From Syntrophomonas wolfei subsp. methylbutyratica (lineage in GTDB: Bacteria; Bacillota; Syntrophomonadia; Syntrophomonadales; Syntrophomonadaceae): a stretch of 64,000 nucleotides of DNA. This document shows, piece after piece, positions 8,834 to 17,118 of the stretch. The DNA is taken from assembly GCF_001570625.1 (NCBI RefSeq), contig NZ_BBQT01000003.1, positions 1 to 64,000 on the forward strand, written 5' to 3'. The notes under the pieces were generated by a model, which searched no databases, was not told the origin of the DNA, and saw nothing but the letters and a program-made list of their open reading frames with translations. A program made the translations under genes and the position numbers. Within the stretch, counting starts at the first letter, position 1, and each line of letters starts with the position of its first letter.

Positions 8834-8872
8834 AGGCAAAAGAACCGTCCCTATGCCTGCCCCCATGCCTGC
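8834..8872. repeat. REP-like palindromic element, family C
   Basis: GCAGGCAAAAGAACCGTCCC followed by TATGCCTGC and a second ATGCCTGCC. The core AAAAG(A/G)ACCGTCCC with short complementary flanks recurs at 26656-26683 and, reversed, at 63925-63950. It resembles REP units of Firmicutes that are often linked to Y1 (RAYT) transposases; no such transposase is in the window. Confidence 0.5.
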
Positions 8873-8898
8873 CTATTGATTTGTTTGGAGTGAGCCTG

Positions 8899-10083
8899 GT
8901 GTTAAGACGATTTGCTATAGTATTTATATTTATCAGCCTGGGCAGTTTGGCCTCATATTATATATACCAGGCTACAATTGGCCAGCAGGAACCTGCGGAG
9001 CAGTGTACGGCTTCGCCGGTTTCAAAGATTAAAAATACCCCCACCCCGAAGAAGGCGACTATTACCCTTACTGCAGCCGGTGATTGTTTGATGCACAATA
9101 CTCAGATATGGTCCGGGCTGCAAGCCGATGGCTCTTACTGTTTTGACAGCTTCTTTCCTGAGGTAAGAGAGCTGATTATGGAAGGAGACTACAGTTCAAT
9201 CAATTTTGAGGCGGCTATGGCCGGTCCGGATTCCGCTTATACCGGTTACCCTCTCTTCAATAGTCCTGATGCTATGGCGCAAACTCTGAAGGAAGCTGGT
9301 TTTGACCTGGTGGCAACAGCCAATAACCACTGCCTGGATCGCGGAGTAAAAGGAGCCATTCGCACCCTGAAGGTTTTAGAACAGGCAGGTCTGGATACTC
9401 TGGGAACATATAAAAGTGAAGAAGACAGCCATACTTACTTGATAAAGGATATCAAGGGTGTAAAAGTGGCTTACCTGGCCTATACTTATGGTACCAATGG
9501 CATACCGCTGCCGGATGAATACTCTTTTCTGATAAATTTCCTGGATGAAAAAGAAATTTTGGCCGATATCAAGGCAGTCAGACCCCAGGTAGATGTTTTG
9601 GTGTTGGTTTTGCACTGGGGATTGGAATATAATCCCCGGCCATCTGACATGCAGAAGAGGCAGGCTTATAGCTTTCTGGAAGCTGGCGCGGATGTGATAT
9701 TGGGCAGTCATCCCCATGTTATTCAGACCATGGAAAAGATAAGAATCGCGGAGAAGGATAAATTTGTAATCTACTCCATAGGCAACTTCATCAGCCATCA
9801 GATTGGACAGGAACGCAATAGCGGCATAGTCCTGAAAATGAAATTCACCAAAGATTTCTCCAGCGGAAATACCCTTTTGGATGAAGTCTCATATACCCCA
9901 ACCTTCTCCCATTCCTATCAAGAAGCAGGCAAAATGAAATTCCGGGTAGTTCCGGTAGAAAAGACCATAGAAAAAATTGAAAAAGGTGAAGAGAGAATTT
10001 TAAGTAAAAACCACCTCCCGCTGCTCCAAGCAGTACTGGCTTCAACCAGGTCCCAACTGGGCGAAGGTTTTAGCAGGAAGTAG
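8899..10083 (+). CDS. CapA-family protein (PgsA-like metallophosphatase fold), membrane anchored
   Basis: About 394 residues from GTG 8899 (TTTGGAG ribosome site 9 bases away); an upstream TTG at 8881 is less likely. A single N-terminal membrane segment (about 5-24) is followed by a Pro/Thr linker and the CapA domain: TLTAAGDCLMHN, SINFEAAMAG, DLVATANNHCLDRG, VLVLHWGLEY, GSHPHVIQTME and VIYSIGNFIS. The catalytic-type Asp, Asn-His and His-x-His ligands of this calcineurin-like fold are present. The family is linked to polyglutamate capsule synthesis or cell-wall glutamate modification. No pgs genes are nearby, so the role here is open. Confidence 0.85.
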   Translation: MLRRFAIVFIFISLGSLASYYIYQATIGQQEPAEQCTASPVSKIKNTPTPKKATITLTAAGDCLMHNTQIWSGLQADGSYCFDSFFPEVRELIMEGDYSSINFEAAMAGPDSAYTGYPLFNSPDAMAQTLKEAGFDLVATANNHCLDRGVKGAIRTLKVLEQAGLDTLGTYKSEEDSHTYLIKDIKGVKVAYLAYTYGTNGIPLPDEYSFLINFLDEKEILADIKAVRPQVDVLVLVLHWGLEYNPRPSDMQKRQAYSFLEAGADVILGSHPHVIQTMEKIRIAEKDKFVIYSIGNFISHQIGQERNSGIVLKMKFTKDFSSGNTLLDEVSYTPTFSHSYQEAGKMKFRVVPVEKTIEKIEKGEERILSKNHLPLLQAVLASTRSQLGEGFSRK

Positions 10084-10218
10084 AGCTAATACCGCTATTT
10101 ACCAGGGTTAAGTGCGGGGTTTAGTCTTTATTGAGGGACGTGATTATTGTAAAATAGATGATAATGATAGCAGTATAAAGAGCAGAATAATATGAAGCAA
10201 TTAGAGGAGGTTTATTGG

Positions 10219-10599
10219 ATGCAGGACTTATATTGGGAGTGCAAAGTTTGTGAAGCATGTGGGGTATGTGGAAAAAGTGAGGAGGAATGCAGATTATACG
10301 ATGAGTATTATGGTTTCGGAAAATCTCCGGGGGCTGGAAAAGCTGAAAGAGGTTCTTTGGCTGTTCTGGAAAGGGACGCCAGGAAGCTTAATCAGGCCAA
10401 TCAAGGTGTTATTAACCGTTTAAACGGTCGCATCGTTAAAGTTATTGAAGGAGAATCCACGGCTCTTTTGACTATTGCAATGGGAGAGCATTACATAAGC
10501 TCCATGATGCCTTTGAGCAGATTCAGGGAGAGTGGAAAAAAGATCGGAGACCTGCTTGCGGTGGCATTTAAGTCGATTGATGTAAAAGTTATGAATTAG
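10219..10599 (+). CDS. Cys-rich protein with C-terminal Mop/TOBE-like domain
   Basis: 126 residues; GAGGAGG lies 8 bases before the ATG. The N-terminus has five cysteines in 25 residues (ECKVCEACGVCGKSEEEC), suggesting metal or Fe-S binding. The C-terminal part (NGRIVKVIEGESTALLTIAM ... GKKIGDLLAVAFKSIDVKVM) matches a molbindin/TOBE domain, which binds molybdate or tungstate-type oxyanions. A metal homeostasis or cofactor role is inferred. It stands alone between terminators. Confidence 0.6.
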   Translation: MQDLYWECKVCEACGVCGKSEEECRLYDEYYGFGKSPGAGKAERGSLAVLERDARKLNQANQGVINRLNGRIVKVIEGESTALLTIAMGEHYISSMMPLSRFRESGKKIGDLLAVAFKSIDVKVMN

Positions 10600-10719
10600 C
10601 TCCCTTGAGGACATGCTAATAAAAATGGGGATAGTCAGAACCAGAAATAAACGCTGATTTGTCCCTCAATTAATATCCCTAAAGTCTATTACCAATCATT
10701 GTTCTTGTACCAGGTCAAA

Positions 10720-10751
10720 GGCCTTGGAATTATCCAAGGTCTTTTTTTTTT
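10720..10751 (+). terminator. Intrinsic terminator
   Basis: GGCCTTGGA-ATTA-TCCAAGGTC (one G-T pair) followed by ten T residues. It ends the Mop-like gene and insulates the regulator that follows. Confidence 0.9.
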
Positions 10752-10817
10752 GCATATTAGTACCAGGCTACAGCAAAATTTATGAGGATATGGTATGTTT
10801 AGGGTGAGGTGGTCAGA

Positions 10818-12923
10818 ATGAACTTGGGCGAAATAATGAGCCCCAACCCTGTTTTACTAAGACCGGAACAATCAATCCGCGAAACCGTAACCCTTTTCCT
10901 GGAGCGGAATATTGATGGAGCTCCGGTGGTGGATGAGAATAATCAAATTATCGGACTTTTTACCAAGACCCATGTTTATCGAGCGATAAAAGAGAGCATG
11001 GATATGCTTCAACCCATAGAAAACATAATGAAGCGCGATATTATTATTGGACACCCGGACGAAGAGATTGAAGATGTGCTATATCCCGGCCTGGGAAGAT
11101 TGCCCATAGCAGATGAAACAGGGATTGTGGGCATGATTACCCGGACTGATCTGGCTCGGGTTTTCCTGGAGTCATATAGGAATATATCCAGTGAACTGGA
11201 TGCCATTATCAACTCTACTCATAATATGATTGTTTCCGTGGACAAGCAATCCAGAATCAGGGTATTCAACCGGGCCGCGGAAAAACTTTTAAAACAAAAA
11301 GCGGAGAATGTAAAAGGCAAGCTTATCGATGATGTATACCCTACCAGCCGTCTTACCAATATAATCAAGTCGGGGCAGGTTGAGACCTTGCAGAAGATTA
11401 TGTTGAATAACCACTATTTTATCTCCAATCGTTCACCGATAATTAAAGATGGCGAGATAATTGGAGCAGTTGGTGTTTTGCAAGATATTTCCGAACTGGA
11501 AGAGTTGTCGCGGGAATTAAAATATGTTAAAGAACTCAATGAAGAGCTGGATGCCATTATTGAATCATCTTATGACGGTCTTTATATTACGGATGGCAAT
11601 GGGATGACATTACGTTTAAATCAAGCTTTTGAAATGATAACCGGCGTTAATGGACGCGAATTTTTAGGAAGGTATGTGGATGACATAGCACAGGAGGGGA
11701 TTGTTTCCGAATCGGTAAGCTCTCTGGCCCTTGCGCGCAAAGAGACCGTGACTATTATTCAAGAAACCAGAAGCGGCAAGACTACTTTGGCTACAGGCAG
11801 CCCGGTCTTTGATAAAAACGGCAATATATTTCGCGTGGTTTGCAATGTTCGGGATATTACGGAACTCAATATGCTGAAACAGAAATTGGAGAAGGTTCAG
11901 GGATTAAGTCAACACTATGAAAGCCAGTTAAAAACCCTGCGAATTTACAGTGGTACAGATAAAATAATAAGCAAATCTAGCGAAATGAGAAAGCTTTTGG
12001 AGACGGTAGTTCGATTGGCAGAGGTAGACTCCACCATTTTGATCAATGGTGAATCAGGAACCGGCAAGGAGCTGATTGCTGAGACCATTCATAACCACAG
12101 TGCTCGCGCCAAGAAACCGTTTATTAAGGTAAACTGCGGAGCCATCCCCGAGAACCTGATGGAATCAGAGCTTTTTGGTTATGATTATGGGGCTTTCACC
12201 GGAGCCAAAAAGGAAGGGAAGGCTGGTTATTTCGAGCTGGCCCATGAGGGAACCCTTTTTCTGGATGAGATAGGCGACCTGCCCTTTAATTTGCAGGTAA
12301 AACTCTTGAGAGTATTGCAGAGCAAGGAAATAAACCGGGTGGGGGGGAGACAAGCTCTCAAAGTTGACACCCGGATTCTGGCTGCCACCAACCGCAACCT
12401 CTTGGAAATGGTGCAGAAAAAGCAATTCAGGGAGGATCTTTTTTATCGTCTACATGTAATTCCGGTTATAATTCCTCCATTGAGGGATAGAAAGGAAGAT
12501 ATACCATCGCTGATAGTGCATTTTATCGCTTTGTTTAATCGTAAATATAGACTTAACAAGCGCATTTGCCCAGATGTAGTGGATATATTGATGGCTTATG
12601 ACTGGCCGGGAAATGTACGTGAACTGGAAAATCTGATTGAAAGGCTGGTGGTTATATCCTCCAGTGATATCATAAGCCGGGATGAGCTTCCGATTCATTT
12701 GGGTTCGGCTGTACTTGATTCCCCCCAGGTGAGTGTTTCGGCGATTGTTCCACTCAAAGAAGCGGTAGAAAGTGTAGAAAAACAATTGCTGGAAAGGGCC
12801 TTTGCCCAGTATCGTACTACTCGTCAGATAGCAAAAAAATTGGAAGTGAATGCCTCTACTGTGGTTAGAAAAGCTGCCAAATATGGGATTTCATCGTCAA
12901 GCAATAGCAATAAGAGAACATAA
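10818..12923 (+). CDS. Sigma-54 enhancer-binding regulator with CBS and PAS domains
   Basis: 701 residues; ATG with GAGGTG upstream (an in-frame GTG 9 bases earlier is possible). Order: two CBS motifs (about 1-120; NLGEIMSPNPVLLRPEQSI, PIADETGIVGMITRTDLA), PAS (about 130-225), PAS (about 245-350), then an AAA+ sigma-54 activator domain with GESGTGKE (about 411), GAFTGA (about 457), LFLDEIG (about 480) and the R-finger region, and a C-terminal HTH (RTTRQIAKKLEVNASTVVRKA). CBS pairs commonly sense adenine nucleotides, so energy charge may be the input. The GAFTGA loop shows that it can engage sigma-54. The gene ends at three dyads and a -24/-12 promoter ahead of the beta-oxidation operon, which it probably activates. 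Confidence 0.92.
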   Translation: MNLGEIMSPNPVLLRPEQSIRETVTLFLERNIDGAPVVDENNQIIGLFTKTHVYRAIKESMDMLQPIENIMKRDIIIGHPDEEIEDVLYPGLGRLPIADETGIVGMITRTDLARVFLESYRNISSELDAIINSTHNMIVSVDKQSRIRVFNRAAEKLLKQKAENVKGKLIDDVYPTSRLTNIIKSGQVETLQKIMLNNHYFISNRSPIIKDGEIIGAVGVLQDISELEELSRELKYVKELNEELDAIIESSYDGLYITDGNGMTLRLNQAFEMITGVNGREFLGRYVDDIAQEGIVSESVSSLALARKETVTIIQETRSGKTTLATGSPVFDKNGNIFRVVCNVRDITELNMLKQKLEKVQGLSQHYESQLKTLRIYSGTDKIISKSSEMRKLLETVVRLAEVDSTILINGESGTGKELIAETIHNHSARAKKPFIKVNCGAIPENLMESELFGYDYGAFTGAKKEGKAGYFELAHEGTLFLDEIGDLPFNLQVKLLRVLQSKEINRVGGRQALKVDTRILAATNRNLLEMVQKKQFREDLFYRLHVIPVIIPPLRDRKEDIPSLIVHFIALFNRKYRLNKRICPDVVDILMAYDWPGNVRELENLIERLVVISSSDIISRDELPIHLGSAVLDSPQVSVSAIVPLKEAVESVEKQLLERAFAQYRTTRQIAKKLEVNASTVVRKAAKYGISSSSNSNKRT

Positions 12924-12950
12924 CATGTTGCTGTAGTGCAACGTGTTATG
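12919..12950. promoter_or_regulatory. Dyad site 1 (TGTTGC-N6-GCAAC), putative enhancer for the sigma-54 activator
   Basis: 13-base arms CATAACATGTTGC and GCAACGTGTTATG, with one mismatch, around a 6-base spacer. It overlaps the stop codon of the activator gene. There is no T tract, so it is unlikely to be a terminator. The core shares spacing and sequence with two further dyads downstream. Confidence 0.65.
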
Positions 12951-12976
12951 CAAATACGCAACGCGATTTCATGGCG

Positions 12977-13002
12977 ATATTGTTGCAATATTGCAACAAT
13001 AT
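12977..13002. promoter_or_regulatory. Dyad site 2, perfect 26-bp palindrome with TGTTGC-N6-GCAACA core
   Basis: The left half ATATTGTTGCAAT is exactly complementary to the right half. The core TGTTGC (12981-12986) and GCAACA (12993-12998) are separated by AATATT. It lies about 350 bases upstream of the sigma-54 promoter. Confidence 0.7.
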
Positions 13003-13163
13003 TAGTATGCGAAAAAAATTGAGATATTTAAAGATTTGACCATTGCTTGAGAACTATTGGAGAAGTTGTAGTGATTAGAACAGCGGAAAAGAGCAATAGA
13101 GATATTAAAATACAATACAGGAAATAAGTGCCAATATCAATAAATAGACTAATAAAAATATGA

Positions 13164-13181
13164 TGTTGCTGAACCGCAACA
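13164..13181. promoter_or_regulatory. Dyad site 3 (TGTTGC-N6-GCAACA)
   Basis: TGTTGC-TGAACC-GCAACA, the same arms and spacing as sites 1 and 2, centred about 180 bases upstream of the -24 element, a usual enhancer distance. A separate perfect dyad GTTATTGT-CAGT-ACAATAAC follows at 13185-13204. Confidence 0.7.
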
Positions 13182-13353
13182 ATTGTTATTGTCAGTACAA
13201 TAACTATCTATTGTATACCAGAGCTTAATCCCTTTTTTAGATTTATAAGCTGCCAAACACTGTACTTCTAATGACCTCCCCTGTTGAACAATCTAATATA
13301 ATTCTTGGAATTTGAGCAGGAATTGGCCTGGTTTTATGATGTTTTTATAAATA

Positions 13354-13369
13354 TGGCATAGTATTTGCA
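13354..13369 (+). promoter_or_regulatory. Sigma-54 (-24/-12) promoter of the beta-oxidation operon
   Basis: TGGCATAGTATTTGCA fits the TGGCAYRNNNNTTGCW consensus at every fixed position. It sits downstream of the three dyads and about 280 bases before the first open frame. Together with the adjacent enhancer-binding protein this is strong circumstantial evidence for sigma-54 control. Confidence 0.85.
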
Positions 13370-13470
13370 TATATAAAGTGTGACTCAAGATTGTGTTTTA
13401 TGGCTAGAACCTGATAAGCGAAATGAAAAGAGGTTGCTCTGCAAAAGAATAAAAAAATATGTATAGGAAC

Positions 13471-13524
13471 TATTGAGAGCCTTGAGCCCCACCAGATTCT
13501 AATTCGGTTGGGCTTTTATTTTTC
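13471..13524 (+). terminator. Leader hairpin with T tract (possible attenuator)
   Basis: AGCCCCACC (13485-13493) pairs with GGTTGGGCT (13506-13514), with one mismatch, followed by TTTTATTTTT. It lies between the sigma-54 promoter and the first gene, so it would terminate leader transcripts unless antagonised. The 5' part GAGAGCC-TTGAGCCCC is nearly repeated at the second hairpin, 13888-13927. Confidence 0.65.
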
Positions 13525-13646
13525 TCAAGATTATTTAATGGAATGATTTCGCCAGCACTTAATTATATTAAAAATACATAAGAAAAAAATGGTTCGTTTT
13601 TAACATTAAGCTTTTCTATCAATTTGATAAAGGAGGAGAGCGAATT

Positions 13647-13832
13647 GTGAATGATTTCAGGTGCAATAAGTGTCATAAACTCCTGGGGAAATATCGCGAC
13701 TGTCTTGAACTAGAGATAAAATGCCCTCGTTGTGGAAGCAGGAACAGTCTCGCTCAAAAGCTAAAAAATGAAAATGAAAATGAAAGAGAAAAGGAATTGT
13801 GCCTGGCCAGTATTGAAAAACGGAGAGGGTAA
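13647..13832 (+). CDS. Small Com-like zinc-ribbon protein
   Basis: 61 residues, GTG start with AAGGAGGAG upstream. FRCNKCHKLLGKY and LEIKCPRCGSRN give two CxxC knuckles as in Mu-type Com proteins and short zinc ribbons; the C-terminus is highly charged (KNENENEREKE). Com of phage Mu is an RNA-binding translational activator, but that function is not transferable from sequence alone. It sits between two similar leader hairpins at the head of the beta-oxidation operon. Confidence 0.65.
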   Translation: MNDFRCNKCHKLLGKYRDCLELEIKCPRCGSRNSLAQKLKNENENEREKELCLASIEKRRG

Positions 13833-13887
13833 ATTTCAATTCTTAATCATTTATACTAAGACAATTATATAATTTCTTGTCTGTTTA

Positions 13888-13927
13888 GAGAGCCATAGAG
13901 CCCCGTCAGATATTTCTGCCGGGGCTC
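13888..13927 (+). promoter_or_regulatory. Second leader hairpin before the thiolase gene
   Basis: GAGCCCCG-T-CAGA-TATT-TCTG-C-CGGGGCTC (13898-13927), a 12-bp stem with one internal mismatch and a tetraloop. No clean T tract follows, so it may be an RNA stabiliser or processing site instead of a terminator. Its 5' flank GAGAGCC-ATAGAGCCCC repeats the first leader hairpin. Confidence 0.6.
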
Positions 13928-14051
13928 ATTATTTGGGGGGGAGGTGAGATTCAGGCGTTTGCTGCTGGTATCAGCTAGTCCTATCGATAGTCTTGCTATC
14001 TGTTAAAAAGGGAAAATACATGTAGCACAAAAAGAAAAAGGAGGAAAGATT

Positions 14052-15407
14052 ATGTCGGATTATGTGCAAAAACTAGAAATGAAGAGGGCCGACTATCCCA
14101 AGAAAATTGCAGTTAGCGGTTTTGGGGAGAGAAAACCGGATTACAGCGGTATGGGGAGAAATGTCGGCAATGTATACAAGAATTTCCGAGAAGTAGTCTG
14201 TGTGGAAGCTTGCCGTACACCTTATGGGGTAATGGGCGGAAAACTTAAAGAATATGATGCTCCGCAACTGGGGGCCCTGGCAATTAAGGAAGTATTGCGC
14301 CGCACCAATGGCAAAGTAAAACCGGAAGATGTGGATTATGTCTATATGGGACAGGTGGTGCCGGCAGGCAACGGGCAAATTCCCGGGCGGCAGGCCACCA
14401 TACTGGCCGGGTTGCCAGAATCGGTTCCGGCCATTTCCGTAAACAAGGTTTGTTCATCCGGCATAAAGACCATTGATCTGGGTGTCCAAGCCATAATGTT
14501 GGGGAAAGCGGATATTGTTATAGCCGGCGGACAGGAAAGCATGAGCAACTGCCCCTATTCCTTGCCCGAAATGCGTTATGGACGACGTATGGGGCTATTA
14601 AATGCCAATTGTGTGGACCTCATGGTTTATGACGGTCTTTGGGATGCGTTCTATAACCGCCACATGGCCATACACGGCTCGGAAACCAGCGATGAGTTCG
14701 GGTTTACCCGCGAAGATAACGACGAGTGGGGGTACAACTCTCAGATGAAAGCTGTTGCCGCAATGGAGGCAGGCCGCCTGGATGATGAAATCTTCCCGGT
14801 GGAAACCAACAGAGGGAAAGATGTGTTGAGCAAGGACGAAGGACCCCGTCCCCAGACCAAGATGGAAGCTTTGGCCAAGCTGCCCCCGGTATTCAATCAT
14901 AAGAGCACTGTTACCGGCAAGCCCGGCAGCGTAACCGCCGGAAATGCCCCCGGAGTAAATGATGGCGGTGATGTTTGCTTATTGATGAGTCGGCAGAAAG
15001 CCGATGAACTGGGTCTAAAACCCCTTTTCAGCATTGTCGATTATGCCGAAGTATCCCAGCAGACCAAGGATATCGCCACTGTTCCCGGCCTGTCCATAAA
15101 AAAAGTACTGGAACAGAACGGCATGACCTATAAGGATGTGGATTTAATTGAAATAAACGAAGCCTTTGCCGCGGTGGTTCTGGTAAGCGCTCGCACGATA
15201 CTGGGCATGAGTAAAGAAGAAATGTTTGAAAAAGTCAATGTCAACGGAAGCGCTATTGCCTTTGGCCATCCCATCGGGGCCACCGGAGCTAGAATCGTAA
15301 TGACTCTGGCCTATGAGTTGCGGCGCCGGGGCGGCGGAATTGGTGTTTGCGGAATATGCTCCGGGCATGCCCAGGGTGATGCTATGTTGATCAAGGTTGA
15401 AGCATAG
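14052..15407 (+). CDS. Acetyl-CoA acetyltransferase (thiolase) with N-terminal extension
   Basis: 451 residues; AGGAGG ribosome site. Degradative thiolase: nucleophilic Cys134 in VNKVCSSGIKT, catalytic His406 in FGHPIGATGAR, and Cys436 in the C-terminal loop, which reads CSGHAQGDAM in place of the usual CIGGGxGxA. About 45 extra residues precede the core compared with common thiolases of about 392. It cleaves acetoacetyl-CoA with CoA to two acetyl-CoA in butyrate oxidation. First enzyme gene of a six-gene operon. Confidence 0.93.
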   Translation: MSDYVQKLEMKRADYPKKIAVSGFGERKPDYSGMGRNVGNVYKNFREVVCVEACRTPYGVMGGKLKEYDAPQLGALAIKEVLRRTNGKVKPEDVDYVYMGQVVPAGNGQIPGRQATILAGLPESVPAISVNKVCSSGIKTIDLGVQAIMLGKADIVIAGGQESMSNCPYSLPEMRYGRRMGLLNANCVDLMVYDGLWDAFYNRHMAIHGSETSDEFGFTREDNDEWGYNSQMKAVAAMEAGRLDDEIFPVETNRGKDVLSKDEGPRPQTKMEALAKLPPVFNHKSTVTGKPGSVTAGNAPGVNDGGDVCLLMSRQKADELGLKPLFSIVDYAEVSQQTKDIATVPGLSIKKVLEQNGMTYKDVDLIEINEAFAAVVLVSARTILGMSKEEMFEKVNVNGSAIAFGHPIGATGARIVMTLAYELRRRGGGIGVCGICSGHAQGDAMLIKVEA

Positions 15408-15428
15408 AGAAAACGGGAGGCGAAATTT

Positions 15429-16283
15429 ATGGCTATTAAGAAAATCATGGTCATCGGCGCCGGGCAAATGGGTGGAGGAATAGCTCAGGTATCCGCCCAG
15501 GCCGGCTATGATACAGTGCAATATGATATTAACATGGATCTGGTTAACAAGGGACTGGCTATTGTTGAAAAGAACCTGACCCGTGATGTTAGCAAGGGAA
15601 AGAAATCCAAAGAAGATAAGGCCGCTATTTTAGGCCGCATAAAACCATCGATCAAGCTAGAAGATGCCGCTGATTGCGACCTGGTAATTGAAGCCATCGT
15701 AGAGAATTTTGATATTAAAAAACAAGTATTCAGCCAGTTGGATCAGATAGCTCCGGCCCATGCTATTTTGGCCAGCAACACCTCATCACTGCCCATTACC
15801 CAGATTGCTGCCACCACCAAACGCCCGGAAAAAGTGATAGGAATGCACTTTATGAATCCGGTTCCAGTAATGAAACTGGTAGAGATCATTCGCGGTCTGG
15901 CTACCACGGATGAGGTCTATAAGATAATTGAAGAAGCCTCCATAAAAATGGGCAAAACTCCGGTTTGGTGCAAAGATGTTCCTGGTTTTATATCTAACCG
16001 GGTTCTGCAGGTCATGATCAATGAAGCCCTTTGGGAGCTTTATGAAGGCGTGGCCCCGGCGGAGAACATAGACAACATAATGAAGCTGGGTATGAATCAT
16101 CCTATGGGACCCTGTGAACTGGCTGATTTGATAGGACTGGATACCATACTCTCTATTCTTAATGTCATGTATACCGGCTATGGTGATCCCAAATACCGCC
16201 CCTCTCCTCTGCTTAAGCAATATGTGCAGGCAGGCTGGTTAGGAAGGAAAACCGGCAAAGGCATCTACGACTACCGCAAATAA
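15429..16283 (+). CDS. hbd: 3-hydroxybutyryl-CoA dehydrogenase
   Basis: 284 residues. NAD-binding GAGQMGGGIAQVSAQAGY at the N-terminus, catalytic-type His in VIGMHFMNPVPVMKLVEI, and the C-terminal dimerisation part PMGPCELADLIGLD. Length matches clostridial Hbd. Oxidises 3-hydroxyacyl-CoA with NAD. 21 bases after the thiolase stop, with GGGAGG ahead. Confidence 0.96.
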   Translation: MAIKKIMVIGAGQMGGGIAQVSAQAGYDTVQYDINMDLVNKGLAIVEKNLTRDVSKGKKSKEDKAAILGRIKPSIKLEDAADCDLVIEAIVENFDIKKQVFSQLDQIAPAHAILASNTSSLPITQIAATTKRPEKVIGMHFMNPVPVMKLVEIIRGLATTDEVYKIIEEASIKMGKTPVWCKDVPGFISNRVLQVMINEALWELYEGVAPAENIDNIMKLGMNHPMGPCELADLIGLDTILSILNVMYTGYGDPKYRPSPLLKQYVQAGWLGRKTGKGIYDYRK

Positions 16284-16321
16284 CTTTTGCGGGATAAAAG
16301 CGGAAGACAGGTGAATTTATT

Positions 16322-17104
16322 ATGGAATTTGAAAACCTGATCCTGAAAAAAGAAGAGCGGATTGCTCATCTGGTCATTAACCGGCCCAAGGCATTGAATG
16401 CTCTCAACCAGGACACCCTTATTGAAATAAAAACTGCAGTGGAAGATGTCAGAGACGACCAGGATATTGATGTGCTGATAATAAGCGGCGCCGGAGGTAA
16501 GGCTTTTGTAGCCGGAGCGGATATAACTTTTATGATGGAAATAAGCGCCCTTGAGGGCCGGGAATTCGGGCTTTTGGGTCAAGGAGTCATGCGATTGATC
16601 GAAGCCATGGAAAAGCCAGTGATTGCCGCTATTGATGGTTTTTGCCTGGGTGGCGGATGTGAATTGGCTATGGCTTGCGATTTTCGCATCTGTTCCGAGA
16701 AGAGCAAATTCGGACAGCCTGAGGTTGGCCTGGGTGTTACTCCGGGTTTTGGCGGAACCCAGCGCCTTCCTCGCATAGTAGGTACGGGAATCGCCAAACA
16801 GCTGCTTTATACCGGCGATATTATAAATGCGGATGAGGCTATGCGGGTTGGATTGGTCAATTATATAGTACCATCAGAACAATTGATGGGGAATGTGGAA
16901 AAGCTGGCGCAAAAGATTGCCTTACGAGGTCAGAAGTCAGTCAGATTCTGCAAGATAGCCGTAAATGAAGGCATGCAAACTGATATAGACCGGGCCATGA
17001 CCGTAGAGGCGGATCTTTTTGGCCTTTGCTTTGCCACTGAGGATCAAAAGGAAGGTATGAGAGCTTTTGTAGAAAAAAGGAAGGCCAACTTTATTGGAAA
17101 GTAA
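16322..17104 (+). CDS. crt: Enoyl-CoA hydratase (crotonase)
   Basis: 260 residues. Oxyanion-hole segments AFVAGADI and GFCLGGGCELAMACDFRI; the catalytic Glu lies in the latter and in FGQPEVGLGVTPGFGGTQRLPR. Hydrates crotonyl-CoA. Lies between hbd and the acyl-CoA dehydrogenase in the same transcript. Confidence 0.95.
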   Translation: MEFENLILKKEERIAHLVINRPKALNALNQDTLIEIKTAVEDVRDDQDIDVLIISGAGGKAFVAGADITFMMEISALEGREFGLLGQGVMRLIEAMEKPVIAAIDGFCLGGGCELAMACDFRICSEKSKFGQPEVGLGVTPGFGGTQRLPRIVGTGIAKQLLYTGDIINADEAMRVGLVNYIVPSEQLMGNVEKLAQKIALRGQKSVRFCKIAVNEGMQTDIDRAMTVEADLFGLCFATEDQKEGMRAFVEKRKANFIGK

Positions 17105-17118
17105 GGAGATGAGAATAT

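Noticed and set aside
12924-13200. Dyads after the activator gene considered as terminators
   Set aside because: None is followed by a T tract, and the three share a fixed TGTTGC-N6-GCAAC core, which fits binding sites better.
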